Positions 7,502 through 13,868 of a stretch of DNA of 41,792 nucleotides are shown in pieces. Within the stretch, counting starts at the first letter, position 1. Every line of letters starts with the position of its first letter. The position numbers and the translations under genes were made by a program. The notes beneath the pieces are model-generated. The model saw only the letters and a program-made list of their open reading frames with translations, searched no databases and was not told where the DNA came from. The DNA comes from Prochlorococcus sp. AG-436-C05 (GTDB taxonomy: Bacteria > Cyanobacteriota > Cyanobacteriia > PCC-6307 > Cyanobiaceae). The stretch is from contig QCPB01000010.1 in assembly GCA_003209795.1 (NCBI GenBank), positions 1 to 41,792 of the forward strand. The letters run 5' to 3'.

Positions 7502-7609
7502 ATGATAGAAGTTGTCTGGTCAGTAAATATAATGATTTCTATTCTAATCTTTGGTATTATTTGGGTTCTATACTACATTTTTACTTATGATCAGAAATTC
7601 AACTCTTAG
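7502..7609 (+). CDS. 35-residue single-helix membrane peptide
   Basis: ATG at 7502 opens MIEVVWSVNIMISILIFGII, a single hydrophobic helix of about 25 residues ending in an aromatic and polar tail (YYIFTYDQKFNS). It resembles in size the many single-helix thylakoid subunits of cyanobacteria but matches none that I recognise. It ends five bases before the start of the Nif11-like gene, which suggests co-transcription. Confidence 0.45.
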   Translation: MIEVVWSVNIMISILIFGIIWVLYYIFTYDQKFNS

Positions 7610-7614
7610 ATTTA

Positions 7615-7794
7615 ATGTCTGACAAAGACCTAAATAAATTTTTAAAGAAGATAGAACAATTAAATCTTCTTGCCAATCTTATTAAAGAAAATTCTCATAA
7701 AAGGAGAGAATTATCAAACTGCAAGAATCATGAAGAAGTAATTAATTTAACTACCAAATGGGGGTTTGAAATTGGCAAAAGATGGGGAGAATAA
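7615..7794 (+). CDS. Nif11-like leader-domain peptide
   Basis: This 59-residue protein begins MSDKDLNKFLKKIEQLNLLA and ends with a helix carrying KWGFEIGKRWGE. The arrangement M-S-x-x-x-L-x-x-F-L-x-x-I near the start and a late G-F-x-I is the Nif11 domain. In marine picocyanobacteria this domain serves as the leader of lanthipeptide precursors (prochlorosins and relatives). Here the protein ends right after the domain. It has one cysteine and no Gly-Gly/Cys-rich core. No LanM-type synthetase is in the window. It is therefore a leader-only Nif11 protein or a remnant. Confidence 0.65.
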   Translation: MSDKDLNKFLKKIEQLNLLANLIKENSHKRRELSNCKNHEEVINLTTKWGFEIGKRWGE

Positions 7795-8013
7795 TAGATT
7801 TAACTTTTTTAACCAGGCTTATTAAATTTCCAGTAACTCATAAATAAAATATCTAATTTTTAATCTAAAATAAACGAACTTTAGAGCTATTTTTTTAATA
7901 AAAAGCTCTGAATAAAAAATTTAAATAATTCATAAAATAAATAAACATATAAAAAAGGCTCCTAAAGATTAATTTATTATGTATTTATTGCACTATCTTT
8001 ATTTATTTAAGTT

Positions 8014-8030
8014 ATGTTCATTATGAACAT
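8014..8030. promoter_or_regulatory. perfect inverted repeat before the TM2 gene
   Basis: ATGTTCAT and ATGAACAT face each other across one base, giving a perfect 8-1-8 palindrome that ends nine bases before the ATG at 8040. Its position suggests an operator or a 5'-end hairpin controlling the TM2 protein. No named regulator site is matched. Confidence 0.4.
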
Positions 8031-8039
8031 TTTATAACC

Positions 8040-8354
8040 ATGCTTACAAAAAAAGAAAAAAATTCTTATGTCAGAGCAATATTCTTAATATTAGGATGGG
8101 GCCTTGGCTTAGACAGATTTTATGAAGGTGATAAAAAAGGAGGTATCTTATCAATAATAGGTTGGAGTATTACCTTCTTTAGCTTCTTATTTCTCAAATG
8201 TTCAGGATATGAATACGTTGAGGGTGTAAAAAATTATTCTAATTATTCTGCTAATTCTTTAATTATCCTTCCATTAGTTGCAGGTGGTTTTGGGGGCTTT
8301 CTTATAATTAAAAAAGCTTTTAAATTAGCTAAGCAGTTTGAAAGTGCTGAATAA
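8040..8354 (+). CDS. TM2 domain membrane protein
   Basis: This 104-residue protein has a TM2 domain in its first half. The hydrophobic stretch FLILGWGLGLDRFYEGDKKG contains the family signature (G-x-x-x-x-D/H-R-F-Y-x-G), and a second membrane segment follows (ILSIIGWSITFFSFLFL). A third hydrophobic stretch lies near the C-terminus (IILPLVAGGFGGFLII), so three passes are possible. TM2 proteins are widespread and mostly uncharacterised. About 245 bases separate it from the upstream gene, with a palindrome just before the start. Confidence 0.75.
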   Translation: MLTKKEKNSYVRAIFLILGWGLGLDRFYEGDKKGGILSIIGWSITFFSFLFLKCSGYEYVEGVKNYSNYSANSLIILPLVAGGFGGFLIIKKAFKLAKQFESAE

Positions 8355-8369
8355 ATTTATTTAATAAAG

Positions 8370-8531
8370 TCAAGATAATAATCCAGTCCCTTGTAAGAAC
8401 AACTTAAATAAGAAAATCACTAATAAATTTACTATCGCTAAAGCTACGAATCCATTTCTTTTATTTACATCTAACTTTTTAATTAAATTAGATAGGTAAA
8501 CAACAGGATTTTCCGGTTCATTCTTATTCAA
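8370..8531 (-). CDS. 53-residue membrane protein with TTG start
   Basis: The frame begins at TTG 8531 and ends at TGA 8370. A polar head (NKNEPENPVVYLSNLIKKLD) leads into NKRNGFVALAIVNLLVIFLF and a short end, LQGTGLLS. The NxR-G-F-x-A-L order followed by a late T-G is loosely like the Hli/CAB helix, but the essential glutamate three residues before the asparagine is missing. Any relation to Hli proteins is weak. It is convergent with the TM2 gene, with a 15-base gap. Confidence 0.45.
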   Translation of the reverse strand: MNKNEPENPVVYLSNLIKKLDVNKRNGFVALAIVNLLVIFLFKLFLQGTGLLS

Positions 8532-8627
8532 AGTTTGTAGATTTATTAATTTGACATGAAAATATCATAGTTTTTTTAAAGAATCAAAAATGTAAAGATC
8601 ATAGTTAAAAAAGAGAACTTTTTAAAA

Positions 8628-8978
8628 TCACATTATTCCTGCATTTCTTAAATAAGCTTTACCAAGATTTCCAACTACGAAAAAAACACTCAAATTAATC
8701 AATAAAATTATAAGTAAAGCCAACATTTTATGATTAGGATTTGTTGAAATACCATCAAATCCATCATTAAGAATTCTCTCAAAAAGAGAATTCTTAGTAG
8801 GTGGGTTTATTTCTTGGGAATTAAGATTAGCTTTTTGTTGTAAAAAGTCTTGATTACTTCCTTTTTCAAGCAATTCAGAAGATACTTGAGCTTTATCCTC
8901 ATTTTTAATTTCTTTGTCAATCTTAGGGGTTGATTCTTTTGAATTATCTTCCTCTTTAGTTAGTTTTGATTCTTCCAA
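8628..8978 (-). CDS. tail-anchored acidic protein, unknown
   Basis: This 116-residue protein has a long charged, probably disordered N-terminal part (about residues 1-60, rich in K, E, S, N and Q). A short conserved-looking segment follows (SLFERILNDGFDGIST), then one hydrophobic helix near the C-terminus (MLALLIILLINLSVFFVV). No family is recognised. A single-pass protein with a cytoplasmic or stromal-side head is likely. Confidence 0.55.
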   Translation of the reverse strand: MEESKLTKEEDNSKESTPKIDKEIKNEDKAQVSSELLEKGSNQDFLQQKANLNSQEINPPTKNSLFERILNDGFDGISTNPNHKMLALLIILLINLSVFFVVGNLGKAYLRNAGIM

Positions 8979-9135
8979 ATTAGTTATAAATTCTAGGTAT
9001 ATATTACACTATAAAAACACACTATAAATTAGTAAGAGGTTTTAAAACATAAAAATTCTTCCTTCAAAAAAACTATTTATAGTAGTTGTAATTTTTTAAT
9101 TTTGAACTAAAAACATTAAATTATTTTTATTTTAT

Positions 9136-9339
9136 ATGCTTGACAAAAAAACCAAAAAAGAATGTGAAGATAATCCTTTAATAAGAGAACTCAAAATTAG
9201 AAACATTGAACATGCAATCGATCAAGCAGAAAAAATCATTAAAGAATCAAAAATGAGTCCAGTTGAATTAAGTTTTTTGAAAAGAAAAATATCAGAATCA
9301 AGGCAAGATTTAGAGATCCTTTACTTAATGAAAATATGA
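9136..9339 (+). CDS. small helical protein, unknown
   Basis: This 67-residue, strongly charged protein begins MLDKKTKKECEDNPLIREL. Most of its length is predicted helix with regular hydrophobic spacing (IRNIEHAIDQAEKIIKE, then VELSFLKRKISESRQDLEIL). It has no membrane segment and one cysteine. A helical hairpin is likely. No family is recognised. Confidence 0.55.
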   Translation: MLDKKTKKECEDNPLIRELKIRNIEHAIDQAEKIIKESKMSPVELSFLKRKISESRQDLEILYLMKI

Positions 9340-9448
9340 TAAGGAAAGAAAAATAAAAATAAGAATTATTATAAAAAAGTGATTAGATTATTATATTATT
9401 TTTGAATTAATAAAAAGAATATAAAAAATAAAGAAATAAATTAATTTT

Positions 9449-9733
9449 TTAATTTTTATCTAATCTATGATCAATAATGTTAATCAAAGGAATCATGAAA
9501 TTAACATTTATACCAACTGTGCACCATAAATAAGTAATAACAAATGTAATCTTTATATATAAATCAGGAGGTAAGGTAATAAATATTTTTATAAAACCAC
9601 CAATAAATAATATTAATATTCCAATTTGCAAAAGACCTTTAGCTATCCATATAATTCCATATTTTTTTATATTCTTATAGAACCAATATGAAATTAAACC
9701 TAATCCAACTAAGAAAATAAGCTTTATTATCAT
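9449..9733 (-). CDS. membrane protein with three predicted segments, unknown
   Basis: This 94-residue protein has hydrophobic segments at about residues 3-19, 30-50 and 60-82, separated by short basic or polar turns (YKNIKKYG). The C-terminus is charged (HRLDKN). No domain is recognised. It lies alone on the minus strand between two unrelated small genes. Confidence 0.5.
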   Translation of the reverse strand: MIIKLIFLVGLGLISYWFYKNIKKYGIIWIAKGLLQIGILILFIGGFIKIFITLPPDLYIKITFVITYLWCTVGINVNFMIPLINIIDHRLDKN

Positions 9734-9870
9734 TTTTCTTATAATAATTTCTAATAATAATACCTATAGAAGGCAAGATGCTAATTATTACTTTTATTTG
9801 CTAAAGAAATTTACTAATATAATATAACAAAAAAGAAAAAACCATAATCTTATTTTTTAATAAACGATTA

Positions 9871-10254
9871 CTAAAACATTTGGGATTTTATTAAGTCAAC
9901 TCTTTTTTGATTTACTCCTAAGTCGCTTACACCAACTCTTGATTCTGATCTTATTAGCAATATTTTTAATCCAGGAGAATAAGAAATCTCTATGTCGTCA
10001 ACATACTTCATCCATTTGCTAGTTGCCTCAGCATGAAGATAATCTCCATTAAAATCTACAATTTCAGTGCGGGGAGTATTTTCGATAATTGTTTTAATTT
10101 CGTCAAAAGGTTTCTCAATATTTTTAACATCCCATTCTTCTCTTACGCAATGAGCTATTTGGATACATGATTTTAACTCTACTTGAGAGGCAAATAATGA
10201 TGAAGGGGAGAGGGAAATTGTAAATATTAAAATTATTAGAAAAAATATTTTCAT
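9871..10254 (-). CDS. DUF1499 family secreted protein
   Basis: This 127-residue protein has a signal peptide (residues 1-22, ending LFASQ). The mature part follows the DUF1499 layout: two N-terminal cysteines (SCIQIAHCV), a central strand DYLHAEATSKWMKYVDDIEI, and the terminal signature IRSESRVGVSDLGVNQKRVD, in which RS-x-SR-x-G-x-SD-x-G-x-N-x-R is the hallmark. The protein is expected in the periplasm or lumen. The biochemical role of the family is unknown. Confidence 0.82.
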   Translation of the reverse strand: MKIFFLIILIFTISLSPSSLFASQVELKSCIQIAHCVREEWDVKNIEKPFDEIKTIIENTPRTEIVDFNGDYLHAEATSKWMKYVDDIEISYSPGLKILLIRSESRVGVSDLGVNQKRVDLIKSQMF

Positions 10255-10400
10255 AAATCAAAAAAAATTTTATCTGCATAATATAAACAAGAAAAGCTTA
10301 TATTTGGTTAAATAATTTTCTTTTATTTTATAATTAAATTTAATTTAGAAATTATAAAGGGTTATATCTAAAAAAATTTAAATATTCTTTTTTTAATACT

Positions 10401-10431
10401 AAAAAAAAAGATCCCTCTATGAGAGATCTTT
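10401..10431 (-). terminator. rho-independent terminator of the Yfr2-like RNA
   Basis: The arms AAAGATC/GATCTTT and CTC/GAG pair across one C-A mismatch with a three-base loop. On the minus strand the stem is followed by a run of nine or so T. The plus direction has only a short T-run, so minus-strand use is favoured. Confidence 0.7.
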
Positions 10432-10495
10432 TAATAAACTGAATAAATCAAGTGTTTCCTTGTTTCCACTAATTTAATCAGTTTCTCCTACACAC
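10401..10495 (-). ncRNA. Yfr2-family-like small RNA
   Basis: Read on the minus strand, this segment has GTGTGTAGGAG at its 5' end and then a six-pair hairpin (ACTGAT/ATTAGT). Two copies of GGAAACA, separated by one base, lie at 10467-10461 and 10459-10453. It ends in a terminator with a T-run. Repeated GGAAACA is, as I recall, the hallmark of the cyanobacterial Yfr2 RNA family. GTGTGTAGGAG is complementary to the Yfr1 core, apart from one bulged base. A -10-like CATATT or TATATT lies just upstream. The exact 5' end is uncertain by about ten bases. Confidence 0.65.
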
Positions 10496-10568
10496 AATAT
10501 AAATATGACCATAATAATAAAAAAATGCCATGCTTGGTAGGCCTCTATATTAACTGTCACATAGCAAT

Positions 10569-10607
10569 AAAAACAAAAAGTACTCAAAAATTATCTTTGA
10601 GTACTTT
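10569..10607 (-). terminator. strong rho-independent terminator
   Basis: AAAGTACTCAAA pairs perfectly with TTTGAGTACTTT (12 pairs, seven-base loop). On the minus strand it is followed by TTTTTGTTTTT. On the plus strand only TTTAAATT follows, so it mainly serves minus-strand transcripts. Confidence 0.7.
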
Positions 10608-10673
10608 AAATTATCAGAAAAAGTGTGTGAGGAGTTTCTGATAGGTATAATCTACTCCTTGAGTAATTTAAAA
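10569..10673 (-). ncRNA. candidate small RNA carrying the Yfr1 core in a loop
   Basis: On the minus strand the hairpin arms TATCAGAAA/TTTCTGATA (10612-10643) enclose a 14-base loop containing CTCCTCACACACTT. ACTCCTCACACACT is identical over 14 bases to the core of Yfr1 at 35451-35464. A perfect 12-pair stem followed by TTTTTGTTTTT comes next. A -10-like TATACT lies at 10685-10680. The strand is inferred from terminator polarity. If read on the plus strand instead, the loop would be antisense to Yfr1. Confidence 0.5.
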
Positions 10674-11087
10674 GGTTAGAGTATAAATTACTAATTATGT
10701 TTTACCTGGCAATAAATCTCTTTCGATTTTATAAAATCTAATGAATATGTTTAATTTTCCATAAAATCAACTTTTATAAAATTAGTTTTTATTATATCTA
10801 AAACTATTCTTGTTTCAATTATTGGGGGAGTTATCATATTCTAATAATTATATAGAGAGAATTCTTATAAATACATCCATATTCAAAATAAGAAATAGCT
10901 TAATTTACTTTATTTATAGGAAATATATTTTAAATAAATAATATAATTTTTAATTCATTATTTCACTATAAAGATTATGAAAACAATATTAGATTCCTCA
11001 ACAAAAAAATTAATTAAGTATAAATTCACTTCAAAAAATACTTAAAATCAATTATATATATATATTTATAAAAGTTAGGCAAAAATA
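10674..11087. other. gene-free AT-rich spacer
   Basis: Within these 414 bases only a 22-codon plus-strand frame (10977-11045) of low quality is present. A G-rich spot (TTGGGGGAGTTA near 10822-10834) stands out from the AT background but has no evident partner. No hairpin with a T-run was found. Confidence 0.45.
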
Positions 11088-11222
11088 ATGCAAAATAAAT
11101 CAATTATTAGTATTGACAACACTTATAAAGATATTAAAAGTAAACATAAATATCAAATACTTGAGGTTTACTGGAAGAAAAGGAAGAAGGAATATGAAAA
11201 GAATCTCTCAAAATTTTGCTAA
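11088..11222 (+). CDS. 44-residue basic protein, unknown
   Basis: ATG at 11088 opens MQNKSIISIDNTYKDIKSKH. The rest is lysine-rich and helical (WKKRKKEYEKNLSKFC). It has no membrane segment and a terminal cysteine. It ends nine bases before the next plus-strand gene, so a shared transcript is likely. Compositionally it is protein-like, but no family is recognised. Confidence 0.45.
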   Translation: MQNKSIISIDNTYKDIKSKHKYQILEVYWKKRKKEYEKNLSKFC

Positions 11223-11231
11223 CTGAATATC

Positions 11232-11480
11232 ATGAATTTTATTTTTTCCCTTTTATTAGCTTCTGTGATGTGGGTACAAGTTCCTCAATGGGACGCTGAT
11301 TGGTCAAAATGTGCGGTTGATGTTCCTGATGCATCATGTCACTGGTATGTTGCTTCACCTGATAATACCTTTGGCGAAGGTTTTAACTGGGAAGAAGCTC
11401 CTTGGTTTGACGCTAATGGCTTACATGATGTTGCACAAATTAGTAAGGAATCTGTTGTTGAAAAGCTTCAAAATAAATAA
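11232..11480 (+). CDS. secreted tryptophan-rich small protein
   Basis: This 82-residue protein has a short hydrophobic N-terminus (FIFSLLLASVMWV) that may be a signal peptide or anchor. The mature part is acidic and aromatic, with six tryptophans and two cysteines (KCAVDVPDASCHW) spaced to form a disulfide. Codon use is less AT-extreme than in its neighbours, suggesting a well-expressed conserved gene. I do not recognise the family. It probably acts outside the cytoplasm. Confidence 0.65.
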   Translation: MNFIFSLLLASVMWVQVPQWDADWSKCAVDVPDASCHWYVASPDNTFGEGFNWEEAPWFDANGLHDVAQISKESVVEKLQNK

Positions 11481-11563
11481 ACTTTTTATTTTTTCAATTA
11501 ACTTTTAAAAGCATTTAAATTTAATTGATTAATGGCTAAGTTTAAATATCTTTAAAAAAGATT

Positions 11564-11665
11564 ATGCTTTATCAAATTGAGCTTAAAAAAAATGGGAAAG
11601 AGTTTGATCAAGTTTTTATTATTAGTAATAAAAAAAGGAGTTTTGGAAGTAGATTTATAAAATAA
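11564..11665 (+). CDS. possible 33-residue peptide
   Basis: ATG at 11564 gives MLYQIELKKNGKEFDQVFII and a basic end (KKRSFGSRFIK). It reads like a short beta-strand protein fragment and could be real or a remnant of a longer gene. No ribosome-binding site is evident. It is convergent with znuB. Confidence 0.3.
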   Translation: MLYQIELKKNGKEFDQVFIISNKKRSFGSRFIK

Positions 11666-11710
11666 TCCATAAAATGAAGCATTAACTTCTGACTGGTAGC
11701 TTAAATTTAA

Positions 11711-12496
11711 TTATTTGCGAAATTTAGGAATTATAAGAGAGACAATACAAATAACACTAATTGCAGGGCCAGGAGAGAGATTAAAGACCAAAGAGAGAAT
11801 AAAGCCCAGAAGTGAGATACATAATCCAAAAAATGAAGACCTTATCATTGCAATTCTTAAACTCTGAGCCTTATTTAGCCCCAACAAAGTTGGAGTTGAA
11901 AGGAGTGATATTACAAGAATCACTCCCACTGCTGACATTGAACTAACAATTACTAATGCTGTTGTAAAACTAAGCGCAAGATTTAATAAAGAAACATTTA
12001 TACCACTAGCAGATGCTCCCTCTGGATCCAATCCCACATAAACAACCTTTTCATATCCAAAAGTCATTAGAAATATAAATACTGAAAATGCAATTATTGT
12101 TCTAAGTAAATCCTCCATATTTGCTGTCAACAAATCTCCAAATAATACTGCTTCCAAATCAATCCTTATGCCGAGTATAGGAATAATAAGGACTCCAAAA
12201 CCGAGCATACCAGCTAGAATAGTATTCATAACTGCTTCATAATTTTCGCTTTTTCTATTAGTTAAACTTTCCGCAATTACAGAGCCTAAAAGACCACTTA
12301 TAACACCACCAATTGAAGGATGAATTCCAAGCGCTAATGCAAGAGCAAGTCCAGGCAAAACACAATGAGAAATTAAGTTGACTTGTAATAATCTCTTATG
12401 CGTGATTAATACAGTTCCCATAGCTGGGCATAAGATCCCTGAAAATACAGTTATTATTAATGGAACAAGCCACCAGTTGTTATTTATAAAAGACAT
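11711..12496 (-). CDS. znuB: zinc ABC transporter permease
   Basis: This 261-residue integral membrane protein of the ABC-3 (ZnuB/MntB) permease family has about eight hydrophobic segments. The start, LVPLIITVFSGILCPAMGTVLITHKRL, and the LISHCVLPGLALALALGI segment are typical, including the family's conserved H-x-x-L-P-G. Together with the nearby ATPase and binding protein it should import zinc; the adjacent Zur-type repressor supports zinc over manganese. It is separated from znuC by zur, which lies on the other strand, so it probably has its own promoter in the 12497-12552 gap. Confidence 0.88.
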   Translation of the reverse strand: MSFINNNWWLVPLIITVFSGILCPAMGTVLITHKRLLQVNLISHCVLPGLALALALGIHPSIGGVISGLLGSVIAESLTNRKSENYEAVMNTILAGMLGFGVLIIPILGIRIDLEAVLFGDLLTANMEDLLRTIIAFSVFIFLMTFGYEKVVYVGLDPEGASASGINVSLLNLALSFTTALVIVSSMSAVGVILVISLLSTPTLLGLNKAQSLRIAMIRSSFFGLCISLLGFILSLVFNLSPGPAISVICIVSLIIPKFRK

Positions 12497-12516
12497 AATT
12501 CGAATGATTCGTTATG
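12494..12516. promoter_or_regulatory. inverted repeat between znuB and zur
   Basis: CATAA..CGAAT, one base, ATTCG-TTATG form a near-symmetric element (the left arm has two extra T). It covers the znuB start codon and lies upstream of the preferred zur start at 12553. Its position fits an operator for Zur autoregulation, but it differs from the palindrome before znuA. Confidence 0.35.
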
Positions 12517-12552
12517 ATCAAAAATGCGGCACATAAAAAGATCTTGAAAACT

Positions 12553-12948
12553 ATGGTAACTAAAACTGACATTACCAAAAGACAAGAACAACTTCTTGAG
12601 GCACTTAATAAGTGTGATGATGAATTGAGCGGACAAGAATTGCATAGGAAGTTGATCAATAAAGGAAAATCTATGGGGTTGACCACTGTTTATAGAAATC
12701 TGCAAATTTTGATAAAGCATGGCTTAATTCGTTCTAGACATCTCCCAACTGGTGAAGTTCTTTATACTCCTGTTGATAGAGATATTCATCATTTGACATG
12801 CGTTCAATGCGGAGAGACATCAAAAATGGAAGGTTGTCCGGTTAAAGATATTCATGTTCCTAAAAAAAACCCAAAAAAATTTCAACTTTTGTTTCATACA
12901 CTCGAATATTTCGGCCTTTGCCAAAACTGTTACCAAGCTCAAAATTAA
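12553..12948 (+). CDS. zur: Fur-family zinc uptake regulator Zur
   Basis: This is a 131-residue Fur-family repressor. It has a winged-helix half (KRQEQLLEAL, then GLTTVYRNLQILIKHGLIRS) and a metal half with IHHLTCVQCGETSKMEGC and CQNC, supplying the structural zinc cysteines. HLPTGEVLYTPVDRDIHH is very close to what I know of cyanobacterial Zur. In zinc-replete cells it should repress zinc uptake genes. The start at 12553 (MVTKTDITKRQ) matches the family; ATG at 12514 would add 13 basic residues and leave only 17 bases to the divergent znuB start. It sits between znuC and znuB, on the opposite strand. Confidence 0.88.
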   Translation: MVTKTDITKRQEQLLEALNKCDDELSGQELHRKLINKGKSMGLTTVYRNLQILIKHGLIRSRHLPTGEVLYTPVDRDIHHLTCVQCGETSKMEGCPVKDIHVPKKNPKKFQLLFHTLEYFGLCQNCYQAQN

Positions 12949-12974
12949 GAAGAAACATTTTCTAATCACAGAAA

Positions 12975-13733
12975 TTATTTTCCTTTAATAGAGCTGATGT
13001 TTATGGCATCTAATTTATCTTTTATTAGATCAGGACTACCAACTGCCAAAACACTTTTATCAAGAACTATTACTTTGTCGTAGTTATTTAGAGACTCGCC
13101 CCAATCATGGCTACTTACAAGTAAAGAAAAGCCTGCATCTGCTAGTTGACGAACAATTTTTAGAAAATCCTCTTTTGCAGGAGGATCCAAAGCTGCACAA
13201 GGTTCATCTAGAAGAAAGATTTTTGCCGGGGACATAAGAGTTTTTGCTAATAGCGCTCTTTGTTGCTGTCCTCCTGAAAGAGAATCGAGTCTTCTATTAG
13301 CCAAATTTGCAATACCTACTCTTTGCATTGTCGCCTCTAATTCACAACATTTATTAATCCAAGCATTAGGATTTGCTAGAAGAGCCTTGATTTGAAAGGG
13401 AGTATTACTTCTTGATCTTGAATACTTTATTTGACCAAGAGATACCAATTTTTCAACTGTAATGGGAAACTTCCAATTCATAGAACTTCTTTGAGGCATA
13501 AGTGCCACAAGAGATCTAGATCTATATAAATTGTCCCCATCAATTTTTATTTCTCCTTTATCTGGAGTATTTTGTCCTTGCAATATTCTTAAAAGAGTGG
13601 ATTTACCAGCGCCGTTTGGACCTACAAGCGCTGTTAGAGTTCCAGGTTTAATCTCAACCGATACCTTATTTAAAGCAGGCTTACTTTTTTTAGTGTATGA
13701 ATAGGTTAAATTTTCAGCGACTAAAGTAGCCAT
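12975..13733 (-). CDS. znuC: zinc ABC transporter ATP-binding protein
   Basis: This 252-residue ABC ATPase energises zinc import. Visible motifs are the Walker A GPNGAGKST (residues 39-47), the ABC signature LSGGQQQR, Walker B IFLLDEP with the following D-loop ALDPP, and the switch histidine in LLVSSHDW. Length is normal for ZnuC. It is transcribed away from znuA, and the 135-base gap between them holds a Zur-box-like palindrome that could control both. Read-through past its stop would run antisense across zur into znuB. Confidence 0.9.
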   Translation of the reverse strand: MATLVAENLTYSYTKKSKPALNKVSVEIKPGTLTALVGPNGAGKSTLLRILQGQNTPDKGEIKIDGDNLYRSRSLVALMPQRSSMNWKFPITVEKLVSLGQIKYSRSRSNTPFQIKALLANPNAWINKCCELEATMQRVGIANLANRRLDSLSGGQQQRALLAKTLMSPAKIFLLDEPCAALDPPAKEDFLKIVRQLADAGFSLLVSSHDWGESLNNYDKVIVLDKSVLAVGSPDLIKDKLDAINISSIKGK

Positions 13734-13831
13734 TATTCAATCTTTAAAAAAGTCACTTTACAAGTTTACCAATAATAGAAACTTTATATTTTATTCATAA
13801 CATCTGACAGCATTACTTGTAATCTCTAATG

Positions 13832-13848
13832 AAAATGATTATCATTTT
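13832..13848. promoter_or_regulatory. Zur-box-like palindrome between znuC and znuA
   Basis: AAAATGAT-T-ATCATTTT is a perfect 8-1-8 inverted repeat, extended outward by TG and TA. It lies 20 bases before the znuA start and 98 bases from the znuC start. The AT-rich GATTATC-type palindrome is the form of Fur/Zur operators. With a zur gene next door, zinc-dependent repression of znuA, and perhaps znuC, is the simplest reading. Confidence 0.75.
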
Positions 13849-13868
13849 TAAGTAGTTATTAATTTTTT

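Noticed and set aside
10977-11045. 22-codon plus-strand frame
   Set aside because: It is very short, low in complexity, and has no ribosome-binding site.
12480-12720. Two minus-strand frames across the start of zur
   Set aside because: They are shadows of zur, whose family motifs are clear on the plus strand.
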